From: Streptomyces griseoflavus
GTDB lineage: Bacteria; Actinomycetota; Actinomycetes; Streptomycetales; Streptomycetaceae
Length of the DNA stretch: 64,000 bases
Reading direction: 5' to 3'
Assembly: GCF_014649995.1 (NCBI RefSeq)
Contig: NZ_BMUC01000008.1
Span: 248,001 to 312,000 of the forward strand
Every line of letters begins with the position of its first letter. The stretch's first letter is position 1. Shown in pieces: positions 29,183 through 38,003 of the stretch. The notes under the pieces were generated by a model that saw nothing but the letters and a program-made list of their open reading frames with translations, had not been told where the DNA came from and did not search any database. The position numbers and the translations under genes were made by a program.

Positions 29183-31027
29183 TGCGGAATCGTGGGTTAC
29201 GTGGGGCCGCAGTCGGCGCTGGACGTCGTGACGGCCGGACTGAAGCGACTGGAGTACCGGGGCTACGACTCGGCGGGTGTCGCCGTGCAGGCCGACGGCG
29301 GGCTGGCCACGGCGAAGAAGGCCGGGAAACTCGTCAACCTGGAGAAGGAGCTGGCCGACCGGCCGCTGCCGGCCGGGACGACCGCGATCGGCCACACCCG
29401 CTGGGCCACGCACGGCGGTCCGACCGACGCCAACGCCCATCCGCACCTCGACAACGCGGGCCGCGTCGCCGTCGTGCACAACGGCATCATCGAGAACTTC
29501 GCCGCGCTGCGCGCGGAGTTGACCGAGCGCGGCCACGAGCTCGGCTCGGAGACGGACACCGAGGTCGTCGCCCATCTGCTCGCCGAGGAGTTCTCCGCCT
29601 GCGCGGACCTCGCCGAGGCGATGCGGCTGGTGTGCCGGCGCCTGGAAGGGGCGTTCACCCTGGTGGCCGTCCACGCGGACGAGCCGGACGTGGTGGTCGG
29701 TGCGCGGCGCAACTCCCCGCTGGTGGTGGGCGTGGGGGAGGGGGAGGCCTTCCTCGCCTCCGACGTGGCCGCCTTCATCGCCCACACGCGGGAGGCCGTC
29801 GAGCTGGGGCAGGACCAGGTGGTGGAGCTGCGCCGGGACTCGGTGACCGTCACCGACTTCGACGGCCGTGCGGCCGACGTCCGCGCCTACCACGTCGACT
29901 GGGACGCCTCCGCCGCCGAGAAGGGCGGCTACGACTACTTCATGCTCAAGGAGATCGCCGAGCAGCCGAAGGCCGTCGCCGACACCCTGCTGGGCCGCAT
30001 CGACGGCGCCGGCTCGCTCACCCTGGACGAGGTCCGCATCCCGGCGAACGTGCTGCGAGAGGTCGACAAGGTCGTCATCGTCGCCTGCGGCACGGCCTTC
30101 CACGCGGGACTCATCGCCAAGTACGCCATCGAGCACTGGACGCGCATCCCGTGCGAGGTGGAACTGGCCAGCGAGTTCCGCTACCGGGACCCCATCCTCG
30201 ACCAGCAGACCCTGGTCGTCGCGATCTCCCAGTCCGGCGAGACCATGGACACGCTCATGGCGCTGAGGCACGCCCGCGAGCAGGGCGCCAAGGTGCTCGC
30301 GATCTGCAACACCAACGGCTCCACGATCCCGCGCGAGTCGGACGCCGTGCTGTACACGCACGCCGGCCCGGAGGTCGCCGTCGCCTCCACGAAGGCGTTC
30401 CTGACGCAGCTGGTCGCCTGCTACCTCGTCGCGCTGTACCTGGGTCAGGTGCGGGGCACCAAGTGGGGCGACGAGATCCGCGCGGTGGTGCGGGACCTGT
30501 CCTCGATCTCCGGCGCGGTGGACCGGGTCCTGGAGACCATGGAACCGGTACGGGAGCTGGCCCGGTCGCTGGCGGGGAAGAACACGGTGCTGTTCCTCGG
30601 GCGGCACGTGGGCTATCCGGTGGCGCTGGAGGGGGCCCTGAAGCTGAAGGAGCTCGCCTACATGCACGCGGAGGGCTTCGCGGCGGGCGAGCTGAAGCAC
30701 GGGCCGATCGCGCTCATCGAGGACGACCTGCCGGTGGTGGTGGTCGTCCCGTCGCCGCGGGGCCGGTCGGTCCTCCACGACAAGATCGTCTCCAACATCC
30801 AGGAGATCCGGGCGCGTGGCGCGCGCACGATCGTCGTCGCGGAGGAGGGCGACGAGGCGGTGGTGCCGTACGCCGACCACCTGATCCGCATTCCGGTCAC
30901 GCCCACGCTCCTCCAGCCGCTGGTGGCGACCGTCCCCCTGCAGGTGTTCGCGTGCGAGCTGGCCACGGCCCGGGGCAACGAGGTGGACCAGCCGCGCAAC
31001 CTCGCCAAGTCGGTGACGGTGGAGTAG
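29180..31027 (+). CDS. glmS: Glutamine-fructose-6-phosphate aminotransferase (isomerising)
   Basis: A 615-residue GlmS making glucosamine-6-P from fructose-6-P and glutamine. N-terminal nucleophile Cys2 (MCGIVGYVG), GHTRWATHG and HNGIIENF in the glutaminase domain (to ~240), then two SIS domains: SQSGETMDT region and STKAFLTQ (~290-430), and ELKHGPIALIE (~500) to the end NLAKSVTVE. Shares a pathway with glmM upstream. No glmS ribozyme-like leader is possible because transcription appears to start at the ATG. Confidence 0.97.
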   Translation: MCGIVGYVGPQSALDVVTAGLKRLEYRGYDSAGVAVQADGGLATAKKAGKLVNLEKELADRPLPAGTTAIGHTRWATHGGPTDANAHPHLDNAGRVAVVHNGIIENFAALRAELTERGHELGSETDTEVVAHLLAEEFSACADLAEAMRLVCRRLEGAFTLVAVHADEPDVVVGARRNSPLVVGVGEGEAFLASDVAAFIAHTREAVELGQDQVVELRRDSVTVTDFDGRAADVRAYHVDWDASAAEKGGYDYFMLKEIAEQPKAVADTLLGRIDGAGSLTLDEVRIPANVLREVDKVVIVACGTAFHAGLIAKYAIEHWTRIPCEVELASEFRYRDPILDQQTLVVAISQSGETMDTLMALRHAREQGAKVLAICNTNGSTIPRESDAVLYTHAGPEVAVASTKAFLTQLVACYLVALYLGQVRGTKWGDEIRAVVRDLSSISGAVDRVLETMEPVRELARSLAGKNTVLFLGRHVGYPVALEGALKLKELAYMHAEGFAAGELKHGPIALIEDDLPVVVVVPSPRGRSVLHDKIVSNIQEIRARGARTIVVAEEGDEAVVPYADHLIRIPVTPTLLQPLVATVPLQVFACELATARGNEVDQPRNLAKSVTVE

Positions 31028-31073
31028 GAGGCGGCACCCCGGGGCGGGCCCCGGTCCGCCGTAAGGTGCCCGT

Positions 31074-31445
31074 ATGAGCATCATCGGAGTCGGGATCGAC
31101 GTGGCGGAGATCGACCGGTTCGCGGCCTCGCTGGAGCGGACGCCCGCGCTCGCTCAGCGCCTCTTCCGGGAGAGCGAACTGCTGCTGCCCAGCGGGGAGC
31201 GGCGCGGTGTCGCCTCCCTCGCGGCACGCTTCGCCGCCAAGGAGGCGCTGGCCAAGGCGCTCGGGGCGCCCGCCGGGCTGCACTGGACCGACGCCGAGGT
31301 GTGGTGCGAGGACAGCGGGCAGCCGCGGCTGCGGGTGACGGGGACCGTGGCGGCGCGGGCCGCGGAACTCGGCGTACGGGCCTGGCACGTGTCCCTCAGT
31401 CATGACGCCGGGGTGGCGTCGGCGGTCGTCGTCGCGGAGGGGTGA
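31074..31445 (+). CDS. acpS: Holo-[acyl-carrier-protein] synthase
   Basis: A 123-residue AcpS that transfers 4'-phosphopantetheine from CoA to ACP. Motifs [12 protein letters not shown]-like at the start (Asp for Mg) and [13 protein letters not shown] near residue 55 are present; the WHVSLSHD end is typical. TAAGGT (31062-31067) lies 6 nt before the ATG, so the mRNA is probably leaderless. A 45-codon ORF overlaps its stop. Confidence 0.95.
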   Translation: MSIIGVGIDVAEIDRFAASLERTPALAQRLFRESELLLPSGERRGVASLAARFAAKEALAKALGAPAGLHWTDAEVWCEDSGQPRLRVTGTVAARAAELGVRAWHVSLSHDAGVASAVVVAEG

Positions 31446-31579
31446 GGGAGCTGTTCGCGTTCCCCGGGACCGGGGCCGGGGCCGGCCTGCCGGTGTGGGG
31501 TGAGGTCCTCCTCGCCGTCGCCGCCGTGCTCACCGTGGTCCTCGCCCTCGTGCGGCTGCTCGGCAGGCACCGCCGGTGA
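31442..31579 (+). CDS. 45-residue single-pass membrane microprotein
   Basis: A short ORF starting with GTG that overlaps the acpS TGA (GTGA). It encodes a short Gly-rich N-terminus (about residues 8-20), one hydrophobic helix ([20 protein letters not shown], residues 21-40) and a basic end GRHRR. GGAGG (31437-31441) directly precedes it. The coupled start and clean hydrophobic/basic topology support expression; no function is known. Confidence 0.5.
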   Translation: MRELFAFPGTGAGAGLPVWGEVLLAVAAVLTVVLALVRLLGRHRR

Positions 31580-31627
31580 ATCCCGTACGGTTGTTCCGGA
31601 GAAGCGATGCGTGCTTCGCCTGAACGG

Positions 31628-31633
31628 GGGTAT
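31628..31633 (+). promoter_or_regulatory. GGGTAT, SigB-type -10-like box before the sigma gene
   Basis: GGGTAT at 31628-31633, 54 nt upstream of the sigma-factor start, matches the -10 consensus of SigB/SigF-group promoters in streptomycetes. A matching -35 was not found, so this is a weak call. Confidence 0.3.
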
Positions 31634-31687
31634 TCGCCAGAAGCCGGCGCCCGGAACCGGGAGCCGATCGATTTGGGAGGGCTAACT

Positions 31688-32536
31688 GTGACGTCGACGA
31701 TGGCGCGGACGGACCGAGCTCAGCGCGTGACCGAGCTGCCGGAGGTCGTCGATCCCGGCCAGGTCGCGCCCCAGGACGCACGCGAACTGTCCAAGCAGTT
31801 CTTCCGCCGGCTCACGGAGCTGGAGGAGGGCACGCACGAGTACCAGTACGCGCGCAACACGCTGATCGAGATGAACATGTCCCTGGTCCGCTACGCGGCC
31901 GGCCGGTTCCGCAGCCGCGGGCCGGAGGAGATGGAGGACATCGTCCAGGTCGGCATGATCGGTCTGATCAAGGCGATCGACCGGTTCGAGCTGTCCCGCG
32001 AGGTGGAGTTCACCTCCTTCGCGATCCCCTACATCGTCGGCGAGATCAAGCGGTTCTTCCGGGACACCTCCTGGTCCGTGCACGTCCCGCGGCGTCTTCA
32101 GGAGGCCCGGGTGCAGCTCGCCCGCGCCACCGAGGAACTGCGCAGCCGGCTGGGCCGTACGCCCACGACCGCCGAACTCGCCCAGCTGATGAGCCTGACC
32201 GAGGCCGAGGTCAACGAGGCCCGGATCGCCTCCAACGGCTACAACTCCTCCTCGCTGGACGCCACCATCGGCAGCGAGCCGGACGGCGAGAGCGTGCTCG
32301 CCGACTTCATCGGGGCCGAGGACGCGGCCCTCGAACTGGTCGAGGACTTCCACGCGCTCGCCCCGATGATCGCCGAGCTCGACGAGCGCGAGCGGAAGAT
32401 CGTGCACTGGCGGTTCGTGGAGGAGCTGACGCAGGCGGAGATCGGTGAGCGGCTCGGCTGCTCGCAGATGCACGTGTCGCGGCTGCTGTCCCGCACGCTG
32501 AAGAAGCTGCGGGCGGGCATGCTCAGCACGAACTGA
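31688..32536 (+). CDS. RNA polymerase sigma factor, SigB/SigF/SigG group
   Basis: A 282-residue group 3 sigma-70 factor. Region 2 (LIEMNMSLVRYAAGRFRSRGPEEMEDIVQVGMIGLIKAIDRFELSREVEFTSFAIPYIVGEIKRFFRD), region 3 (WSVHVPRRLQE...) and region 4 with helix-turn-helix TQAEIGERLGCSQMHVSRLLSRTLKKL are complete. GTG at 31688 with GGGAGG 7 nt upstream is the start. This group serves stress and development and is normally held by an RsbW-type anti-sigma factor; none is encoded next to it. The SigB-like -10 upstream suggests possible autoregulation. Confidence 0.93.
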   Translation: MTSTMARTDRAQRVTELPEVVDPGQVAPQDARELSKQFFRRLTELEEGTHEYQYARNTLIEMNMSLVRYAAGRFRSRGPEEMEDIVQVGMIGLIKAIDRFELSREVEFTSFAIPYIVGEIKRFFRDTSWSVHVPRRLQEARVQLARATEELRSRLGRTPTTAELAQLMSLTEAEVNEARIASNGYNSSSLDATIGSEPDGESVLADFIGAEDAALELVEDFHALAPMIAELDERERKIVHWRFVEELTQAEIGERLGCSQMHVSRLLSRTLKKLRAGMLSTN

Positions 32537-32562
32537 GACGAGCGCGGGCGAAGCGACGTGAC

Positions 32563-32593
32563 GCGGGGTGCGGCCGGGTGGGCCGCACCCCGC
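32563..32593. terminator. Bidirectional hairpin between convergent sigma and beta-helix genes
   Basis: A perfect 13-bp stem (32563-32575 with 32581-32593) and 5-nt loop in the 66-nt convergent gap. No U-tract on either side. Confidence 0.7.
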
Positions 32594-32602
32594 GGCCGTG
32601 CG

Positions 32603-33787
32603 TCAGCAGATCGACTGACTGCTGTTCACCAGGCGGTTGTTGCGGAACGTCGTGTTCTCGCCGCAAGGGCTCTCGCGGATCGAGGAGTTCGTCACCGTGA
32701 GGTTCTGGACGGTGATGTCCCGGTTGTTGGCGAACTCCGTGCGCGCGGCCAGACGGATCTCGCCGCCGCCGGTGACCGTGCCGCTCTGGGCGGCGAGGTT
32801 CACGTTGTAGCAGTTCTCGATCAGGATCGCGTTGTTGCCGGTGTTCGAGAGCGTGATCCGGTCGATCGTCGCGCCGCCGCTCTCCGAGACGCAGAACACG
32901 CCGCGCCCGCCGCCGCGCGCGACGACCTCGCCCACGCGGATGTTGGTGGCGTACGAACTGCCGATGCGGCCGTTGCGGTTGGCCATGCGGAAGGCCGCGT
33001 ACCCGGTGCCGGTGCCCGCGTTCTCCGCGTCGACCCTGGAGACGGTGGCGTTGACGGTCTGGTTCAGCAGCAGGCCGGACTCGCCGACGTCGCGCGCGGT
33101 CACCGTGCCGACGGTCAGGCCGTCGACTCCGTAGGTCTCCACGGCGTGGCTGGAGGCGCCGGAGACGTAGACGTTGTCGATGCGCACATTGCGGGTCCAC
33201 TGGCTGGTGTCGCCGCGGTTGTCGACGCGGACGCCCAGGCCGCGCGTCAGGCGCATGTCGATCTGGCCCAGGACCACGTTCTGCACGTTGCGCAGGAAGA
33301 CGCCGTACAGCGGGGCGCCGGTGACGTTGAGGTGCTGCACCTCGATGTCACGGGTGCCGCGGGAGTAGACCGGGGCCTGGTCGCCGGTGCCGCTGCCGGT
33401 CACGTTGATGGTGCCGCAGACGTCGAGGACCGTGTAGCTCGGCAGGGAGATGCGGGAGCCGGCGGAGATCGAGCCCGAGCCGCGGACGACGACCCGTTCC
33501 TTGCTGGTGCGTCCGGAGGACAGGCTGCTGATCGCCGCCTGGACCGCCGCGCGCATGTCCGTGCCGGTGTAGACCGTGCCGCTGCCGCGCCGGGCGGTCC
33601 AGGTGCTGCCGTTGAGGACGGCCTCGGCCTGGTAGGAGCCGTCACCGCACGCGGCGGCGCGGGCGGGGGCCGGGGCGGCGGTGGTCGTGGGGGAGGTCGC
33701 GGCGGTGGCCGGGGCCGTCAGGGTGCCGACGGTGGTGAGGAGTGCGGTGGCGCCGGCTGCTGCGAGAAGTGCGGCTCTGCGTCGCAT
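32603..33787 (-). CDS. Secreted right-handed parallel beta-helix protein (pectate-lyase-like fold)
   Basis: A 394-residue exported protein. Signal peptide MRRRAALLAAAGATALLTTVG... with a likely cut after ATAA (near residue 30), a Thr/Pro/Ala linker, then a domain of repeated N/D-hydrophobic strand units (GLTVGTVTARDV, NIRVGEVVARG, DITVQNLTVTNS) typical of parallel beta-helix carbohydrate-active proteins. Several Cys may pair. Polysaccharide binding or cleavage is likely but substrate and catalytic residues cannot be named. LacI-type operator-like sites lie upstream at 33844-33869. Confidence 0.85.
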   Translation of the reverse strand: MRRRAALLAAAGATALLTTVGTLTAPATAATSPTTTAAPAPARAAACGDGSYQAEAVLNGSTWTARRGSGTVYTGTDMRAAVQAAISSLSSGRTSKERVVVRGSGSISAGSRISLPSYTVLDVCGTINVTGSGTGDQAPVYSRGTRDIEVQHLNVTGAPLYGVFLRNVQNVVLGQIDMRLTRGLGVRVDNRGDTSQWTRNVRIDNVYVSGASSHAVETYGVDGLTVGTVTARDVGESGLLLNQTVNATVSRVDAENAGTGTGYAAFRMANRNGRIGSSYATNIRVGEVVARGGGRGVFCVSESGGATIDRITLSNTGNNAILIENCYNVNLAAQSGTVTGGGEIRLAARTEFANNRDITVQNLTVTNSSIRESPCGENTTFRNNRLVNSSQSIC

Positions 33788-33843
33788 GGGTCCTCTGTCT
33801 CTGTCGTCAGGTGTCGTCAGGAGTCGTCGTGTCGTCGTGTTGT

Positions 33844-33869
33844 CGAAACGGTTCGACTGAATCGATTCA
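33844..33869. promoter_or_regulatory. Two adjacent LacI-operator-like palindromes
   Basis: CGAAACGGTTCG (33844-33855, imperfect) and TGAATCGATTCA (33858-33869, perfect 12-bp palindrome) sit 60-80 nt upstream of the beta-helix gene. Both have the central CG and outer TGAA/TTCA-like arms typical of LacI-family sites. Binding is inferred. Confidence 0.5.
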
Positions 33870-33971
33870 CACGGTGAGGGCCGGAGAGTTTGGCAAGGGC
33901 ATGGCAAGGAGTCAAGCGGGTGCCCGCCCGGTTACGGGAGTCGGTCGCGCCCGTGCGGGAAACTCGGACGC

Positions 33972-35408
33972 ATGCGGACTGCGTACAGCGTGGAGACGGT
34001 CAGGGCGGCGGAGCGGGAACTGATGGCACGGCTGCCGGAGGGCGCGCTGATGCAGCGCGCCGCCGCCGGGCTCGCCGCGGCCTGCGCGGATGTGCTGGGG
34101 CGGGTGTACGGCAGCAGGGTCGTGCTCCTGGTCGGCAGCGGGGACAACGGCGGCGACGCCCTGTACGCCGGCGCCCGGCTCGCCCGGCGCGGCGCGGGGG
34201 TGAGCGCGGTGCTGCTCGCGCCGGAGCGCGCCCACGCCGGAGGACTCGCGGCGCTGCGCCGGGCGGGGGGCCGGGTGGCCGGGGCGGCCGGTGCGGAGGA
34301 GCTGATCGAGGGGGCGGATCTCGTCCTCGACGGCATCATCGGGATCGGCGGCACGGGCGGGCTGCGTCCGGATGCCGTGCCGCTCGCGGAGGCCGCGGAG
34401 CGGTCCCGGGCGGTGGTCGTCGCCGTCGACCTGCCCAGCGGGGTCGACGCCGGCACCGGGGAGGTGCGGGGCAGGGCGCTGCGTGCCGACCTCACGGTGA
34501 CGTTCGGGACGCACAAGCCGGGACTGCTGGTCGATCCGGCGCGGGAGTACGCGGGGGCGGTGCGGCTGGTCGACATCGGGCTGTCCCTTCCGGCCCGGCC
34601 GGAACTGGAGGCGTTGCAGCACGCCGACGTGGCGCGGCTGCTGCCGGTGCCTGCCGCCGAGAGCGACAAGTACCGCAGGGGCGTCGTCGGCGTCGCGGCC
34701 GGGTCCGGCCGCTACCCGGGGGCCGCGGTGCTCGCGGTGGCGGGCGCGCTGCGGGGCGGGGCGGGGGCCGTGCGGTACGTCGGTCCCGCCGGGCAGGCCG
34801 TGATCGCCCGCTTCCCCGAGACGCTGGTGTCCGACCGGGGGCCGAAGCATGCGGGGCGCGTGCAGGCGTGGGTGGTCGGACCCGGGGCCGGGGACGACGC
34901 GGCGACGGTCGCGGAGGTCCTGGCGGCGGACGTGCCGGTGCTGATCGACGCGGACGGGCTGCGGCTGGCGGAGGCGTCGGCGGTACGGGCCCGGCGGGCG
35001 CCGACGCTGCTGACCCCGCACGCGGGGGAGGCGGCGGCACTGCTCGGTGTCGAGCGGGAGGAGGTCGAGGAGGGCCGGCTGGGCGCGGTCCGCGAGCTGG
35101 CGGGGCGGTACGGGGCGGCGGTGCTGTTGAAGGGGTCGACGACGCTGGTCGCGGGCGCGGGTGGTGAGGGGCCGGTGCGGGTGAACCCCACGGGCACCTC
35201 GTGGCTGGCCACGGCCGGCAGCGGGGACGTGCTGTCGGGACTGGCGGGGTCACTGCTGGCGGCGGGACTGCCGACGGTGGACGCGGGCAGCGCGGCGGCG
35301 TACCTGCACGGCCTGGCCGGCCGCTTCGCGGCGGACGGGGCACCGGCGAGGGCCCAGGACGTGGCGGAGGCGATCGCGGGGGCGTGGCGGAGCGTCGTGC
35401 GGGGGTGA
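33972..35408 (+). CDS. nnr: Bifunctional NAD(P)H-hydrate epimerase / ADP-dependent NAD(P)H-hydrate dehydratase
   Basis: A 478-residue fusion that repairs hydrated NAD(P)H. N-terminal epimerase (YjeF_N, residues ~1-215) shows VGSGDNGGDALYAGARLARRG; the C-terminal ribokinase-like dehydratase (~225-478) shows LLTPHAGEAAALL, VLLKGSTTLVAG and NPTGTSWLATAGSGDVLSG with the nucleotide-binding GSGD. Upstream of alr, an arrangement common in actinobacteria. ATG at 33972. Confidence 0.95.
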   Translation: MRTAYSVETVRAAERELMARLPEGALMQRAAAGLAAACADVLGRVYGSRVVLLVGSGDNGGDALYAGARLARRGAGVSAVLLAPERAHAGGLAALRRAGGRVAGAAGAEELIEGADLVLDGIIGIGGTGGLRPDAVPLAEAAERSRAVVVAVDLPSGVDAGTGEVRGRALRADLTVTFGTHKPGLLVDPAREYAGAVRLVDIGLSLPARPELEALQHADVARLLPVPAAESDKYRRGVVGVAAGSGRYPGAAVLAVAGALRGGAGAVRYVGPAGQAVIARFPETLVSDRGPKHAGRVQAWVVGPGAGDDAATVAEVLAADVPVLIDADGLRLAEASAVRARRAPTLLTPHAGEAAALLGVEREEVEEGRLGAVRELAGRYGAAVLLKGSTTLVAGAGGEGPVRVNPTGTSWLATAGSGDVLSGLAGSLLAAGLPTVDAGSAAAYLHGLAGRFAADGAPARAQDVAEAIAGAWRSVVRG

Positions 35409-35580
35409 GCGGGTGTGTGGCTGCGGGGCAGGAGTTCCCGCCCGCGCGGCCGGTCTCCGGAAGGCCGGGCCCTCCGGCGTTCCTGGCGGTGGCGTCCCCG
35501 GAGCTCCGTCCGGTCCGGGGTGGGCCTTTGACCCCACGGGCCGGACGGGCCCGTTACGGCGCTCTGAGAGACTGTGCGGG

Positions 35581-36777
35581 ATGAAAGAGACAGTTGCCCC
35601 GTCCGGCGCGGAGCTGCGGGCCCGCGCCGAGATCGACCTCGCCGCCCTGCGGGCCAATGTACGGACCCTGCGTGAGCGCGCGCCCGGCGCCGCCCTCATG
35701 GCCGTCGTCAAGGCGGACGCCTACGGGCACGGCGCGGCCGCCTGCGCCCGGGCCGCTGTCGGGGCCGGGGCGACCTGGCTGGGCACCGCCACCCCGCAGG
35801 AGGCGCTCGCGCTGCGCGCGCCCGGTGCCGGGGTGCCGGACCACGTACGGATCATGTGCTGGCTGTGGACGCCCGGCGGGCCCTGGCGGGAGGCGATCGA
35901 GGCCGGTGTGGACGTCTCCCTGAGCGGGACGTGGGCGCTGGACGAGGTCACCCGGGCCGCCCGTCTCGCCGGACGTCCCGCGCGGGTGCAGCTCAAGGCC
36001 GACACCGGGCTGGGACGCGGCGGCTGCCAGCCCGCGGACTGGGCCGAGCTGGTCGCGGGCGCGCTGCGCGCCGAGGCCGAGGGGCTGCTGCGGGTCACCG
36101 GACTGTGGTCCCACTTCGCCTGCGCCGACGAGCCGGGGCACCCCTCCATCGCCGCCCAGCTCTCCCGGTTCCGGGAGATGGTGGCGTACGCGGAGGGGCA
36201 GGGTGCCGACCCCGAGGTGCGGCACATCGCCAACTCGCCGGCCACGCTCACCCTTCCCGAGAGCCACTTCGACCTCGTCCGCCCCGGCATCGCGATGTAC
36301 GGCGTCTCGCCCAGCCCCGAGGTCGGCACCTCCGCCGACTTCGGCCTGCGCCCGGTGATGACCCTGTCCGCCTCACTGGCCCTGGTGAAGCACGTCCCCG
36401 GCGGACACGGCGTCAGCTACGGCCACCACTACGTCACCCCCGGCGCGACCACCCTCGGCCTGGTCCCGCTCGGTTACGCGGACGGCATCCCGCGCCACGC
36501 CTCCTCCGCCGGGCCCGTGCTGGTCGAGGGCAAGTGGCGCACCGTCGCGGGGAGGGTCGCGATGGACCAGTTCGTCGTCGACCTGGGCGGGGACGACCCG
36601 GGGCCGGGCGCCGAGGCCGTCCTCTTCGGCCCGGGCGACCGCGGCGAGCCCACCGCCGAGGACTGGGCGCAGGCGGCCGGGACCATCGCGTACGAGATCG
36701 TCACCCGGATCGGACACCGCGTCCCGCGCGTCCATGTGAACGAGGGGAACGACCCGGAGGAGGGGAGCGGCAGGTGA
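35581..36777 (+). CDS. alr: Alanine racemase
   Basis: A 398-residue PLP enzyme that makes D-alanine for peptidoglycan. KADAYGHGA carries the PLP lysine (Lys44); RVQLKADTGLGRGG, HIANSPATL and RPGIAMYGVSP are conserved; the second catalytic Tyr lies in GVSYGHHYV near residue 282. ATG at 35581 sits 7 nt after GAGACT, a weak -10. The stop overlaps the hydrolase start (GTGA). The 172-nt gap upstream carries only short GC-rich inverted repeats. Confidence 0.96.
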   Translation: MKETVAPSGAELRARAEIDLAALRANVRTLRERAPGAALMAVVKADAYGHGAAACARAAVGAGATWLGTATPQEALALRAPGAGVPDHVRIMCWLWTPGGPWREAIEAGVDVSLSGTWALDEVTRAARLAGRPARVQLKADTGLGRGGCQPADWAELVAGALRAEAEGLLRVTGLWSHFACADEPGHPSIAAQLSRFREMVAYAEGQGADPEVRHIANSPATLTLPESHFDLVRPGIAMYGVSPSPEVGTSADFGLRPVMTLSASLALVKHVPGGHGVSYGHHYVTPGATTLGLVPLGYADGIPRHASSAGPVLVEGKWRTVAGRVAMDQFVVDLGGDDPGPGAEAVLFGPGDRGEPTAEDWAQAAGTIAYEIVTRIGHRVPRVHVNEGNDPEEGSGR

Positions 36778-38003
36778 GCGAGGGCATCGCGGAGGCGGCG
36801 GCCGCCGCGGCCGAGGTCTCCCGCGGGGGCTGGCGCCGGGCCACCGGTGTCGCGGGCGTGGCGATAGGCGTGCTCGCCACGGGGGCCGCCGCGGGTGTCG
36901 CCATAGAGCGGATGACGGTCGGCCGGGGCATGCGGAAGAAGGCCAGGCTCGCCCTCGACTCCGCCGGACCCTACGGCGCCCTGCGCGGCACACCCGGCAG
37001 GGCGTACGCCGACGACGGCACCGAGCTGTACTACGAGGTCGACGACGTCGACCCCGACCCGGACGCCACACCCGCGCGGCGCCGCCGGCTGTTCGGCCGC
37101 CGGCCCCCGGCCCCGGTCACCGTCGTCTTCAGCCACGGCTACTGCCTCAACCAGGACTCCTGGCACTTCCAGCGGGCCGCGCTCAGGGGCGTCGTACGGA
37201 CCGTGTACTGGGACCAGCGCAGCCACGGCCGCTCGGCGCGCGGCGCGGCGCAGGCGGAGCGGGGCGAGCCGGTCACCATCGAGCAGCTGGGGCGGGATCT
37301 GAAGGCCGTCATCGACGCGGCGGCGCCCGAGGGGCCCGTGGTGCTCGCCGGTCATTCCATGGGCGGGATGACGGTGATGGCCCTCGCCGACCAGTACCCG
37401 GAGCTGATCCGGGAGCGGTGCGCGGGTGTCGTCCTGGTCGGGACGTCGTCGGGGCGGCTCGGCGAGGTCAACTTCGGGCTGCCGGTGGCCGGTGTCAACG
37501 CGGTGCGGCGGGTGCTGCCGGGCGTGCTGAACGCGCTGGGGCAGCGGGCGGAACTGGTGGAGCGGGGACGCCGGGCCACCGCGGACCTGTTCGCGGGGAT
37601 CATCAAGCGGTACTCGTTCGCCTCGCGGGACGTGGACCCGGCCGTCGCCCGGTTCGCCGAGCGGATGATCGAGGGCACGCCCATCGACGTGGTCGCCGAG
37701 TACTACCCGGCGTTCCACGACCACGACAAGACCGAGGCCCTCGCCCACTTCGCCGGGCTGCCGGTGCTCGTGCTGGCCGGGATCGACGACCTGGTGACGC
37801 CGAGCGAGCACAGCGAGGCGATCGCCGACCTGCTGCCCGACGCCGAACTGGTGCTGGTCCCGGACGCCGGGCACCTGGTGCTGCTGGAGCACCCGGAGGT
37901 GGTCACCGACCGCCTCGCCGACCTGCTCGTCCGCGCGGGCGCGGTGCCGGCGGGGACTACGGTGGGTGGTTATGGAAGCAGCAGCACCGCACAACCCGGC
38001 TGA
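36774..38003 (+). CDS. Alpha/beta hydrolase with N-terminal membrane-proximal segment
   Basis: A 409-residue alpha/beta hydrolase. An N-terminal hydrophobic stretch (VAGVAIGVLATGAAAGVAI, about 27-45) suggests a membrane anchor. The fold starts near 105 (VTVVFSHGYCLNQDSW), with WDQRSHGRS, nucleophile elbow GHSMGG (Ser near 194), acid near 343 (LAGIDDLVTPSEH) and catalytic His in PDAGHLVLLEHPE near 365. Substrate unknown; a location between alr and tsaE is common in streptomycetes. GTG start overlaps alr; tsaE begins 32 nt before its end. Confidence 0.92.
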   Translation: MSEGIAEAAAAAAEVSRGGWRRATGVAGVAIGVLATGAAAGVAIERMTVGRGMRKKARLALDSAGPYGALRGTPGRAYADDGTELYYEVDDVDPDPDATPARRRRLFGRRPPAPVTVVFSHGYCLNQDSWHFQRAALRGVVRTVYWDQRSHGRSARGAAQAERGEPVTIEQLGRDLKAVIDAAAPEGPVVLAGHSMGGMTVMALADQYPELIRERCAGVVLVGTSSGRLGEVNFGLPVAGVNAVRRVLPGVLNALGQRAELVERGRRATADLFAGIIKRYSFASRDVDPAVARFAERMIEGTPIDVVAEYYPAFHDHDKTEALAHFAGLPVLVLAGIDDLVTPSEHSEAIADLLPDAELVLVPDAGHLVLLEHPEVVTDRLADLLVRAGAVPAGTTVGGYGSSSTAQPG

